Both the position numbers and the translations under genes were made by a program. The notes beneath the pieces are model-generated. The model was not told where the DNA came from. It saw only the letters and a program-made list of their open reading frames with translations, and searched no databases. Below, piece after piece: positions 8,991 to 17,361 of a stretch of 64,000 bases of DNA (position 1 is its first letter; each line of letters opens with the position of its first letter). Source of the stretch: Candidatus Formimonas warabiya (lineage in GTDB: Bacteria; Bacillota; Dehalobacteriia; Dehalobacteriales; Dehalobacteriaceae); contig NZ_CP017634.1 in NCBI RefSeq assembly GCF_002777255.1, positions 5,902,903 through 5,966,902 of the forward strand, given 5' to 3'.

Positions 8991-11312
8991 ATGAGTGAGC
9001 CATTAAAGGTTGGGCGATCAACAGTAAGATGGGATGCGGCTAACAAAGTAGCGGGAGCAGAAAAATATGCGGCCGATTATTACCCGGAAGATTTTCTGGT
9101 CATAGGAATTAAAAGGTCCCCCTATGCGCATGCCCGGATTTTGAATATTGATACCTCCAAGGCAGAAGAGATACCCGGTGTGGTTGCCGTGCTGACTCAC
9201 CAAGAAATAAAGGGTTCAAACAGGCTGGGCATTATGATTAAGGACCAGCCCATCCTTGCCGAAGATAAAGTACGCTATATTGGGGATGCTGTAGCCTTAG
9301 TTGTTGCCGAAAACAAGGTGATTCTGGATCAGGCGCTTGCCGGTATTGAGGTTGGGTATGAGTTGCTGCCTCCGGTGTTTTCCCTTCCGGATGCTCTGGC
9401 TGAAAACTCTATCAAAGTACATGAGGAGCGGAAGGATGGCAATGTTCTTTTAGCGGGGAAGATCGAATTTGGCAGTGTTAAAGAGGCCCTTTTGGCGTGC
9501 GTCCATAAGGTAGAGGTTGAATTAAAGTTAGGATGTCAAGAGCATGCCTGCCTGGAAACGGAAACAGGTGTAGCTTGGCTTGAGGAAGATGGTACCCTGG
9601 TGATCACTGCATCCACACAGAGTCCTTTCCGGGATCGTTTGGAGCTGGCCCATGCCATGGGAATAGCACCAGAACGGATCCGGATAATGGCACCTTTTCT
9701 TGGCGGGGGGTTTGGCCGCAAGGACGGCATCACGATCCAGGGCTATCTGGCTTTGGCGGCTTTCCATTCCCACGGAAGGCCCGTTAAGATACAGTTATCG
9801 CGGGAAGAAAGCACGGTAACAGGGACAAAACGGCATGCCACGGAGATTTCCCTCACACTAGGATGTGATGAAAAAGGGCAACTTTCGGCACTTTGCTGCA
9901 CTATTTTGATGGATACGGGAGCCTATGCCTCCCTTGGCGGAGAGGTATTGGCCCTAGCGATGGAACATGCCGGAGGGCCTTACCGGATTCCCAATGTGAT
10001 CATTGATGGTAAGGCAGTATATACCAATCACCTTCCGGCGGGGGCGTTTCGCGGTTTTGGCGTTCCCCAGGTCACAGCAGGGATTGAGCAGGCCATAGAT
10101 AAATTGGCCAAAGCTGCCGGGTTTGACCCCCTGAAATTTCGCCTGATCAATGCGGTAAAACAGGGTGAGAAAAATTCGGCCGGCGTGGTGATGACCCAAT
10201 CCGTTGGCCTTACGGCATGCCTGGAAACCGTAGCGTCATGCCCTGAATGGAAAGACCGGAAAAGCTGGATCAATAGTGCACCGCCATTTACCCGGCGCAG
10301 TGTCGGTATGGCCGCAATGCACCACGCACAGGGTTTTGGACCGGTGGTTCCCGATAATGCAAATGCTAAGATTGAACTTGATCTGCAGGGCTGTTTTGTC
10401 ATTTATGTGGGTGTCGTGGATATGGGACAAGGTAATGCGACAACGTACCTGCAGATGGCGGGGGATATTTTGGGTCAAGGCTTTGACCGTCTTACCCTGG
10501 TACTGCCGGACACAAAAAAAACGCTGCCTTCGGGCTCGTCATCGGCAAGCCGGACTACCTTTACCTTTGGCAATGCCTTGATGGGCGCGGCAAAAATTCT
10601 TTCTGAACGCATTCTGGACCGGGCCGGATTAATGCTGACGTTTCAGACCCTGGGGCAGGTAAAAAAAGAAGAGTTGACACTTCTCCCGGGACGGGTACAC
10701 CACCTGCCTACCGGTCATGAAGTTCCCCTGGAAAAGATTGCTGCTATGATGGATGCATCAGAACGTATGGCGGTATCTAGCTATACGTGTCCCACGAATC
10801 TTCAAACCATACCTTCCGGACAAAACCTCAGCGTGCACGGTTATCCGCACAGAGTTTATTCTTTCGGGGCCCAGGTGGTCAGGCTGCACATAGATACCCG
10901 GACAGGAGAAGTCACGGTGGACGATGTCTTGACCTGTATTGATGCAGGACGTGTCATTAATCCCATTTTACTGGAGCAGCAAATTGAGGGAGCGGCGGCA
11001 CAAGGGTTGGGATATGCCCTTTATGAACACTTTATCATTTCGGAGGGGAAAGTTTTAACCAAAGATTTTTCAACTTATGTGCTACCCACCTCTTTGGACA
11101 TTCCTCCTATGCGGACCATCACACTGGCGCTGGCAGAGAAAGATGGGCCTTTTGGAATGAAGGGGGCGGGGGAAATTGGGCTGGTCGGAGTGCTTCCCGC
11201 CGTGGGAAATGCCATTTTTGAGATTACGGGCAGGCGAATTAAAGAGAGCCCGATGAATGAGGAACGTGTATTGGAAGCTCTGAGACAGGCAGGTTTGGAG
11301 TGCGCAAGGTGA
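8991..11312 (+). CDS. Xanthine-dehydrogenase-family molybdenum-binding subunit
   Basis: 773 residues, the usual length for the large subunit of the molybdopterin hydroxylase family (XdhA/CoxL/HcrA type). It shows the opening KVAGAEKYAAD, the molybdopterin contact GGGFGRK (~240), an AFRGFG loop and the catalytic glutamate motif KGAGEIGLVG (~722) near the C-terminus. It carries out water-dependent hydroxylation of a C-H bond in an N-heterocycle, aldehyde or acyl-CoA, with electrons leaving through the FeS and FAD subunits encoded next. The subunit order large-small-medium is a common variant. Which substrate is oxidised cannot be decided; the ligase/ACP neighbours make an acyl-derived one plausible. 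Confidence 0.9.
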   Translation: MSEPLKVGRSTVRWDAANKVAGAEKYAADYYPEDFLVIGIKRSPYAHARILNIDTSKAEEIPGVVAVLTHQEIKGSNRLGIMIKDQPILAEDKVRYIGDAVALVVAENKVILDQALAGIEVGYELLPPVFSLPDALAENSIKVHEERKDGNVLLAGKIEFGSVKEALLACVHKVEVELKLGCQEHACLETETGVAWLEEDGTLVITASTQSPFRDRLELAHAMGIAPERIRIMAPFLGGGFGRKDGITIQGYLALAAFHSHGRPVKIQLSREESTVTGTKRHATEISLTLGCDEKGQLSALCCTILMDTGAYASLGGEVLALAMEHAGGPYRIPNVIIDGKAVYTNHLPAGAFRGFGVPQVTAGIEQAIDKLAKAAGFDPLKFRLINAVKQGEKNSAGVVMTQSVGLTACLETVASCPEWKDRKSWINSAPPFTRRSVGMAAMHHAQGFGPVVPDNANAKIELDLQGCFVIYVGVVDMGQGNATTYLQMAGDILGQGFDRLTLVLPDTKKTLPSGSSSASRTTFTFGNALMGAAKILSERILDRAGLMLTFQTLGQVKKEELTLLPGRVHHLPTGHEVPLEKIAAMMDASERMAVSSYTCPTNLQTIPSGQNLSVHGYPHRVYSFGAQVVRLHIDTRTGEVTVDDVLTCIDAGRVINPILLEQQIEGAAAQGLGYALYEHFIISEGKVLTKDFSTYVLPTSLDIPPMRTITLALAEKDGPFGMKGAGEIGLVGVLPAVGNAIFEITGRRIKESPMNEERVLEALRQAGLECAR

Positions 11313-11334
11313 GTATAGGGTGAGGTGCTTTGGA

Positions 11335-11808
11335 ATGGAAATAACATTTTTGCTAAATGGTGAAAAGATTAAAATTCAGACAAGTGGGGACCGGCGTGTC
11401 GTGGATTTGCTACGCGAGGATCTTGGGCTAACAGGGACCAAGGAATGCTGCGGGGCCGGTGAATGCGGTGCGTGTACCATTCTGCTGGATGGGGAGAGCC
11501 GTCTTTCCTGCTTGATGCTGGCTGCTCAACTTGAAGGACACGCTGTGACAACCATCGAAGGAATTGCAAAGAGTGAAGATTTTCAGATAGTGCAGAAGAT
11601 TTTTGTTGACAGTGGCGCAGTGCAATGCGGATTCTGTACGCCTGGTATGGTTCTTGCCGCGGTGGATTTAATCAAACGCAATCCGGAGGCTTCCCGGGAG
11701 GAAATCAGGACAGGATTAAGCGGCAATCTTTGCCGTTGTACCGGATATCAAAAGATTGTCGATGCTGTAGAAGGTGTGCTCCATGTGATGAGGGAGCGTG
11801 AGATGTAA
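11335..11808 (+). CDS. Xanthine-dehydrogenase-family [2Fe-2S] subunit
   Basis: 157 residues from the ATG at 11335, which follows GGGTGAGGTG; an in-frame GTG at 11320 would add five residues and lacks a spaced ribosome site. Two [2Fe-2S] clusters are visible: a plant-type one (ECCGAGECGACTILLDG plus a later Cys) and the family's second one (CGFCTPGM ... CRCTGY). It carries electrons from the molybdenum centre to FAD. Its stop overlaps the start of the FAD subunit gene (TAATG). Confidence 0.93.
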   Translation: MEITFLLNGEKIKIQTSGDRRVVDLLREDLGLTGTKECCGAGECGACTILLDGESRLSCLMLAAQLEGHAVTTIEGIAKSEDFQIVQKIFVDSGAVQCGFCTPGMVLAAVDLIKRNPEASREEIRTGLSGNLCRCTGYQKIVDAVEGVLHVMREREM

Positions 11809-12638
11809 TGGAGGTTTTATTTCCGGAAAAGCTGGATCAGATCTGGGACATGTGGGTGAAATACCCGGATGGGGAACTGATGGCAGGAGGAACCGACCTT
11901 TTGGTGCAAATTGCCAACAGGAAGATAAGACCACGGGTACTAATCTGCCTGGAAAAAGTCGGAGAACTGCATCACATTAAAAAAGAGGAGAGGGAAATCT
12001 GGATTGGTGCAGCATTGACCCACCAGTCACTTTTGGACAGTATGATCGTTAAAGAAGAGCTCCCCGTATTGTGGGAGGCACTATCCGTATTGGGCTCACC
12101 ACCGATCCGCCATGCCGGTACCATCGGGGGAAACATCTGTACGGCATCTCCTGCCGGGGATACCATTCCTGCCCTTTATGTTCTGGAGGCCCAGGTGGAA
12201 GTATTCTCTCAAAGAGGAAACCGGCGATTACCTATTGATGAGTTTGTTACCGGCCCCCGATGCACTGCACTAGAGCAAGACGAAATGCTGGGCGGTGTGG
12301 TTATTCCTTTGAAATCGCAAGGAGGGAGTTGTGGTTTTTTCAAGATAGGTCACAGGAAAGCCCTGGCTATAGCTGTAGCGAGCCTTGCCGCGATCTGGCG
12401 AACAGATGTCGAAGGAATTTTAAGAGAAATAAAATTGGCCTGGGGAAGTGTAGGACCTAAAGTCATGGTTTTTCCTGAAGTTCAGGAATGGCTTGTGGGA
12501 AAACCCCTCAGTGAAAAAGTATTGAAAGAAGCTAAAGAGATGGTGATCAAAGGTCTGGCACCCATTGACGATATCAGGGCTTCCGCGGATTACCGAAAAA
12601 AATCGGCGGGAAATTTGCTGTTGAAGCTATTGGGTTGA
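11808..12638 (+). CDS. Xanthine-dehydrogenase-family FAD-binding subunit
   Basis: 276 residues, typical of the medium (CoxM-like) subunit. FAD-binding signatures are AGGTDLLVQ near residue 30 and the TIGGNICTASPAGDTIPAL loop around residue 105. It accepts electrons from the FeS subunit and passes them to NAD+, ferredoxin or another acceptor. It is the last gene of the + strand operon and converges with the SpoIIE-type gene only 19 bases away. Confidence 0.92.
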   Translation: MEVLFPEKLDQIWDMWVKYPDGELMAGGTDLLVQIANRKIRPRVLICLEKVGELHHIKKEEREIWIGAALTHQSLLDSMIVKEELPVLWEALSVLGSPPIRHAGTIGGNICTASPAGDTIPALYVLEAQVEVFSQRGNRRLPIDEFVTGPRCTALEQDEMLGGVVIPLKSQGGSCGFFKIGHRKALAIAVASLAAIWRTDVEGILREIKLAWGSVGPKVMVFPEVQEWLVGKPLSEKVLKEAKEMVIKGLAPIDDIRASADYRKKSAGNLLLKLLG

Positions 12639-12657
12639 TTACTTGCGGAATAAGGAG

Positions 12658-14031
12658 TTATTCTCCGGCCGCTTCTCCTCTCCGCGCGGTAAATGTCAAG
12701 GCCAAAAGAGTGATATCGTCGTATTGGGCGGTATCCCGGGCAAAGAAGCGCAGGTCCTGAAGGATCTTACCGGTAATACCGGCAGCGGGGCGCCGGGGGG
12801 CATTCTGCAATGATTGAAGCAAGCCTTCTTTACCCCAGAATTGTCCTGATTTGCTCATTGCTTCCGTAACGCCGTCGGTATAGAGAATTAATGTGTCCCC
12901 GGGCTGCAGGATTATACTTTGTTGTTGATAAAGAATGCCGTCCATGGCGCCCAGAGCGGGGCCTTTGGCCGGGGCCAAGGGGGCAATGCCCGATGGGGAA
13001 AGATGATAGGGCAAATCGTGGCCGCCGCAGCTATAGAACACTTCCCCGGAATTTGTGTCCAAAATGCCGCAGAAAATGGTGACAAACATGCCGGTATCGT
13101 TATCCCGGCACAGCTCATTATTTACAGCATCCAGTATTTCATGGGGGCTACTTCCCGCAGCAGTTCTGGACCGCAGCAGGGTGCGCGTTACCGCCATAAA
13201 AAGGGAAGCAGGGACTCCTTTGCCGGAAACATCACCGACCACAAAAAAGAGATGGTGTTCGTCGATGAAGAAAAAGTCATAGAAGTCCCCGCCCACTTCC
13301 TTTGCCGGTTCCAAAAGGGCGTGAATCTCAAATTCCGCTCTTTCCGGGAAGGGGGGAAAGATGCGGGGGACAATGCTCATTTGAATTTCCCGGGCTACGT
13401 GCAGTTCTCCTTCGATTTGCCGTTTCGCGTTTTCCGTAGCTCTTTCTTTAACCAGATTGGTGAGCATAAAGGCAAATACGGCCATGCCGGCTCCGTTGGC
13501 CAAAATCATGGGAAAAAAGATTTGCTTCACCAGCGTAAGGGCCTGGGAAAAAGGTTTGCTGATCAATAGTGCCAGGCCGAAGTGGATGATTTCTATAGCA
13601 ACAGACAGTAAAACAGCCCCTTTGATACTGGGAAATGCTCCTTTGCGCAGCAGATAAACCCCACCGCCGATCAATCCGGCCAGTACTGTGGCCGAGGAAC
13701 AGGAGTAGCAGGTAAACCCGCCCAGGGTGAAACGGTGCAAGCCACCGATGAGACCGGCCCCTAATCCGACCATAGGCCCACCGATCAATCCGGCAATGGT
13801 AGGACCTAAATCCCGAATATTGGCAATGGCCCCCAGCAGTTCCATACCGCCCAGTGTTCCGTAAATAGAAAAGGCGCCGAAAATTAACACCAGTAACACC
13901 TGGTTACGTGGGGAAAATTTCTTTGCCATGATTTCTCCGTAAAAACTGCTCCGGGTTAAAACATAAGTAAGGACCATAATTACCGACATGCTGTTTACCA
14001 AGGCGATCACAAGTTCGATGATCGTTTTCAT
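12658..14031 (-). CDS. LytS-type membrane sensor with SpoIIE phosphatase domain
   Basis: 457 residues from the ATG at 14031, which has AAAGGAGGA 11 bases upstream; an upstream ATG at 14118 has no such site. Residues ~1-190 hold several membrane segments with the Gly-rich pattern of the 5TM LytS/YhcK sensor family (IANIRDLGPTIAGLIGGPMVGLGAGLIGG). Residues ~210-455 are a PP2C-like SpoIIE phosphatase with the metal-binding motifs GGDFYDF, VGDVSGKGVPA, LYTDGVTE and YDDITLL. Such proteins dephosphorylate a STAS anti-anti-sigma factor in partner-switching pathways. No STAS gene is seen here, but the ATPase-fold protein at 3599-4852 is a possible partner. Confidence 0.9.
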   Translation of the reverse strand: MKTIIELVIALVNSMSVIMVLTYVLTRSSFYGEIMAKKFSPRNQVLLVLIFGAFSIYGTLGGMELLGAIANIRDLGPTIAGLIGGPMVGLGAGLIGGLHRFTLGGFTCYSCSSATVLAGLIGGGVYLLRKGAFPSIKGAVLLSVAIEIIHFGLALLISKPFSQALTLVKQIFFPMILANGAGMAVFAFMLTNLVKERATENAKRQIEGELHVAREIQMSIVPRIFPPFPERAEFEIHALLEPAKEVGGDFYDFFFIDEHHLFFVVGDVSGKGVPASLFMAVTRTLLRSRTAAGSSPHEILDAVNNELCRDNDTGMFVTIFCGILDTNSGEVFYSCGGHDLPYHLSPSGIAPLAPAKGPALGAMDGILYQQQSIILQPGDTLILYTDGVTEAMSKSGQFWGKEGLLQSLQNAPRRPAAGITGKILQDLRFFARDTAQYDDITLLALTFTARRGEAAGE

Positions 14032-14193
14032 GGACTTACCGTCCTCCTTTACCCTAGGTTCATCAGGAAATAGAGTCTGCCTACCTCTTATGATCAATGG
14101 GATTATTAATTTTTTCATTTCGACATTTATTCTGGTAAATCCTACAAGATGCCTGGATGGAGTAAAAAAATTTACCCAACTCAGGCAGAAATC

Positions 14194-14224
14194 AAAAAAA
14201 GAGTTCCCCTTATGAGGGAAACCC
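14194..14224 (-). terminator. Rho-independent terminator after the sigma-54 regulator
   Basis: Read on the - strand, GTTTCCCTC, a short loop and GGGGAAC form a stem followed by seven T. It lies just after the stop of the regulator at 14232 and separates it from the SpoIIE-type gene. Confidence 0.75.
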
Positions 14225-14231
14225 GTATCAT

Positions 14232-15713
14232 TCAGGCCTCTTTGATCTTTAACCGTTTGAGGCGGTATTGTAAATGTTGTCTGGACACATTTAATTCTTT
14301 TGCCGTTTGGGTAATGTTACCTTGGTTGCTTTTCAGCTTGGCGGCAATGATTTCTTTTTCATATTTGAGCAGGGTTTGCTTCAGATTCTTCACAGATAGG
14401 TCCTTGGGAAGAGAGCGGTGGCTTTCGAACTTGTTTTTCAGATAGGGAGGCAATTGATATAGGCCCAGATTTTTTTCCGGGTCTTCGGCCAAATTCATGG
14501 CATGCTCTACGGCATGTTCCAATTCCCGCACATTTCCCGGCCAGTTGTAGCGTTTAAACATGTTTGATACTTCTTTGGACAAACCTTCGATGTTTTTGCC
14601 CATGATTTTGTTGTTTTGCTTAATGAAATGGTCCGTTAAGGCCAGGAGGCAATCTGAACGCTCTCTCAGGGGAGGTATGACCAAATTAACCACGGATAAA
14701 CGGTAATAAATATCGCTTCTGAGCAGGTTTTTATCTAAGGCCTCTTTGGGGTCCATGTTGATGGCGCTGATGATGCGGGCATTCACAGGAATGCTTTTGT
14801 TACTGCCCACGCGCATGATGGTCTTTGTTTGGAGAACGCGCAAAAGCTTTGTCTGCAGGTGCATGTCCATGGAATTGATTTCGTCCAGGAACAAGGTGCC
14901 GTTTTGGGCTTCTTCAAATAATCCGGGTTTTTCGATGGCTCCGGTGAAGGCTCCTTTGCTGGTGCCAAAAAGAACACTTTCCAGCAGTGTTTCAGGAATC
15001 GCCGCACAATTCACGGCCACAAAAGGCCCTTTTGCTAAGGGACTGGCGTTGTGGATGCTTTGAGCAAACAATTCTTTTCCGGTTCCTGTTTCCCCTTGAA
15101 TCAGAACGGGAGAATAATTTAAGGCCACTTTTTTGGCAATATTGATGGTCTCCTGCATCGCCTGTCCCGGTCCAATGATCTGGTCAAAGCAATATTGGGT
15201 GCCGTTGCTGTTTGCCTTTTGCTGGAAAAGGGATTTTTGCAGTTCCATAATTTTTTCCGACATCTGTTTCGCCTGGGTGATGTCGTGGAAAACGGCCACT
15301 GCGGCCACAACCTCCTTGCCCGCATAAATGGGATAAACATTGGTAATGACATCAACCTTTTTTGTTTCGGAAACAAAATAGGTCATATGCTGGTTCTTTA
15401 AGGGCTGTCCCGTTTTTAACGCTTTTAAAACCATGCTGTTTTTCTCATCGATTTTGGCTTTGCCGTCAATTTTATAGATTTCCGAAATAGGCTTTCCGAT
15501 CACATCCCTTTCCTCGAAGTTTTCCAGCATCTCCGTGCCTTTGGAATAAAAAATGGTGTTGCCGTTTTTATCAATGGCGTGAATGCATACGTCCAGGAGG
15601 TCAATAAATTTGGCCAAAAGAGGAGAGTCTTTCCGTAAACTGTGCAGTTGCTGCTCTAACAATTCTCCTGAGGCTACTTCGGGAAATTCCCAAAAATCCG
15701 GTTGCATACTCAA
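14232..15713 (-). CDS. PAS-AAA+-Fis sigma-54-dependent activator (R1)
   Basis: 493 residues from a TTG at 15713, 6 bases after GGAGGAGGT; the frame stays open upstream to an ATG at 15890 but without a ribosome site. A PAS domain occupies ~35-160 (LDVCIHAIDKNGNTIFYSKGTE). The AAA+ domain has Walker A GETGTGKE, the sigma-54 contact loop GAFTGA and Walker B GTLFLDEI. A Fis-type helix-turn-helix closes the protein (NITQTAKELNVSRQHLQYRLKRL). It is divergent from the opine-dehydrogenase/MttB operon, whose promoter is a perfect sigma-54 site, and so probably activates that operon when the PAS domain binds its substrate. Confidence 0.93.
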   Translation of the reverse strand: MSMQPDFWEFPEVASGELLEQQLHSLRKDSPLLAKFIDLLDVCIHAIDKNGNTIFYSKGTEMLENFEERDVIGKPISEIYKIDGKAKIDEKNSMVLKALKTGQPLKNQHMTYFVSETKKVDVITNVYPIYAGKEVVAAVAVFHDITQAKQMSEKIMELQKSLFQQKANSNGTQYCFDQIIGPGQAMQETINIAKKVALNYSPVLIQGETGTGKELFAQSIHNASPLAKGPFVAVNCAAIPETLLESVLFGTSKGAFTGAIEKPGLFEEAQNGTLFLDEINSMDMHLQTKLLRVLQTKTIMRVGSNKSIPVNARIISAINMDPKEALDKNLLRSDIYYRLSVVNLVIPPLRERSDCLLALTDHFIKQNNKIMGKNIEGLSKEVSNMFKRYNWPGNVRELEHAVEHAMNLAEDPEKNLGLYQLPPYLKNKFESHRSLPKDLSVKNLKQTLLKYEKEIIAAKLKSNQGNITQTAKELNVSRQHLQYRLKRLKIKEA

Positions 15714-16028
15714 GGTATTACCTCCTCCACAAATGAGAATGTTGTCAAAAAATCCTGCATGCCAAAAAATTTGCTCCCCGTCAATCCTATTCCAGAAACC
15801 GATTATTTTTCCTTCCCCGCAAAAAATATTGCGTGCCTGCCGTCCCACATCCTTTTTCCATTTTTCCCGCTGATTTTTAAGTTGGGCCAAAGGGTCGTTT
15901 TTCCTTTATTTTATTTGGTTTTTCCTGATTAAACAAGTTGAATTTTCTTATAACGGCAAGTGGCATGCAATTTGCTTAAGTTTGTTGCCACAATCCTAAT
16001 TTTTATTATTTTTAAGGAGGACACGTAA
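15714..16028. other. Intergenic region between R1 and the MttB-1 operon
   Basis: About 315 bases between divergent genes. It carries the R1 ribosome site (15714-15727 side), an A/T-rich stretch, the sigma-54 promoter at 15961-15976 and the AAGGAGG site of the opine-dehydrogenase-like gene. I saw no clear inverted-repeat activator site. Confidence 0.7.
15961..15976 (+). promoter_or_regulatory. Sigma-54 promoter of the MttB-1/Liv-1 operon
   Basis: TGGCATGCAATTTGCT matches the -24/-12 pattern TGGCAY-N5-TTGCW at every position. It lies 52 bases before the ATG of the opine-dehydrogenase-like gene, opposite the divergently encoded sigma-54 activator R1. Confidence 0.9.
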
Positions 16029-17252
16029 ATGCAGAACATGACGTATTTGAAGGAAAAGCCCATTGCAGTCTTGGGAGCAGGAGCAGTGGGAAAGGCAATT
16101 GCCGGGGACTGTGCCCTGGGCGGCGCGAAAGTGCGGATTTGTGATTTGCCTCCCTTTGCGGAAAAGACCTTGTTTGGGATAAAAGAAACCGGCATTAAAT
16201 TCTTTGGCGATCAGCTGAACCTTTACGGGTTTGAACGTTCCGGCCAAGCGATCATGGAACTGGTTACTACTGATGTGGCAGAGGCCGTCAAAGGAGCGGG
16301 TCTGGTCGTGGTGACCACGCCGGCGGTAGGACACAAACCCTTTTTCGAAAAATTGATTCCGGCCCTGGAAGACGGCATGGTGATCCATATTTTCCCCGAT
16401 AATTACGGTTCGTTAATTTTGCGCAAGATGATGCGGGAAGCCGGATGCACCAAAAAAGTGATTATCGGCGGCTGGTCCAGTTCTACTTACGGCAGCCGGG
16501 TGGAAATCAAAGGGAGCGTGATTCTGCCTAAGATTCGGGTTTATTACCGGGCCATTACATTAAGAGGGGCCGCACTGCCCGCCTGTGATACGGAAGCTTT
16601 CTTGGAAAGCGCCAAATACATGCCTTCCATGGATGCGGTCACCAAGGGGCAGGGTGCTGTTGCCGGTGATACCTGCATGGATACGGGCTTTAGTAATGTG
16701 AACCCGGTGCTTCACTGCCCGGGCACGATTTTGGGCGTGGGCGTGATGGAAAACTGGGGCGTCATCTACGGGGAAAACAAGTATGATTATGGGATTTACT
16801 CTCATGCATATTGCCCATCCATTTCCGAGGTACAGTATTCTTTCTATCGGGAGGAATGTGCTCTGGCAGAAGCCATGGGCGTAGGAATCCAGCCCTTTGA
16901 GAAAAAGCAGTTTTTCTCCCGGGAAAACATTTTAGGGCCTGAATACATGGGGGAAAATTATATTATACCTTTTGACCAGCAGGACTATATCCAGTGGGGC
17001 ACCGGCCCCTTCACCATGGAAAACAGATATATCACGGAAGACATTCCCGTAGGCTGCCATATTTACCATGAACTGGGCAAGAAATTCGGTGTGCCCACGC
17101 CGGTGGTGGATTCCATGATTAACCTGGCTTCCGCCATGCTGCAAAGAGATTTTTATCAATTGGGGTATACCCTGGATTACTTGGGTATTGGCCATATGGA
17201 CAAGGAAGCGATGAATGCTTATCTCCGCGAGGGAATCTATCAAGAAGAATAA
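16029..17252 (+). CDS. Opine-dehydrogenase-like NAD(P)-dependent enzyme
   Basis: 407 residues, ATG after AAGGAGG. The N-terminus is a Rossmann NAD(P)-binding fold (VLGAGAVGKAIAGD, ~14-27). The C-terminal half (from ~200) is helical and fits the octopine/nopaline dehydrogenase family, whose members reversibly join an amino acid to a keto acid by reductive amination. As first gene of a catabolic operon with two MttB proteins, a racemase-family protein and a transporter, it more likely works in the oxidative direction, splitting an N-substituted amino acid. A ketopantoate-reductase-like role was considered because a PanB homologue is in the same operon, but length and C-terminal half fit opine dehydrogenases better. 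Confidence 0.75.
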   Translation: MQNMTYLKEKPIAVLGAGAVGKAIAGDCALGGAKVRICDLPPFAEKTLFGIKETGIKFFGDQLNLYGFERSGQAIMELVTTDVAEAVKGAGLVVVTTPAVGHKPFFEKLIPALEDGMVIHIFPDNYGSLILRKMMREAGCTKKVIIGGWSSSTYGSRVEIKGSVILPKIRVYYRAITLRGAALPACDTEAFLESAKYMPSMDAVTKGQGAVAGDTCMDTGFSNVNPVLHCPGTILGVGVMENWGVIYGENKYDYGIYSHAYCPSISEVQYSFYREECALAEAMGVGIQPFEKKQFFSRENILGPEYMGENYIIPFDQQDYIQWGTGPFTMENRYITEDIPVGCHIYHELGKKFGVPTPVVDSMINLASAMLQRDFYQLGYTLDYLGIGHMDKEAMNAYLREGIYQEE

Positions 17253-17266
17253 ATTCCGGCCTTTCA

Positions 17267-17302
17267 GAAAGGAGAAAGGCTGAGAGCGGCTTTTCTCCTT
17301 TC
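17267..17302 (+). other. Hairpin between opine dehydrogenase and MttB-1 genes
   Basis: GAAAGGAGAAA and TTTTCTCCTTTC form an 11-pair stem with a 14-base loop. No T-run follows, so an RNA-processing or stability element that lets the two genes be expressed at different levels is more likely than a terminator. Confidence 0.5.
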
Positions 17303-17361
17303 CACCAATCTGAAATAGATAGGCTTTAGGTAGCGTTGATATAGAAGAAAGGAGTAACACC

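Noticed and set aside
12919..13569. 216-codon + strand frame opposite the SpoIIE-type gene
   Set aside because: It is the antisense shadow of a strongly supported phosphatase gene with all catalytic motifs on the other strand.
15747..15770. TTGGCATG on the - strand before R1 as a sigma-54 promoter
   Set aside because: No TTGC occurs at the required distance, so only half of the motif is present.
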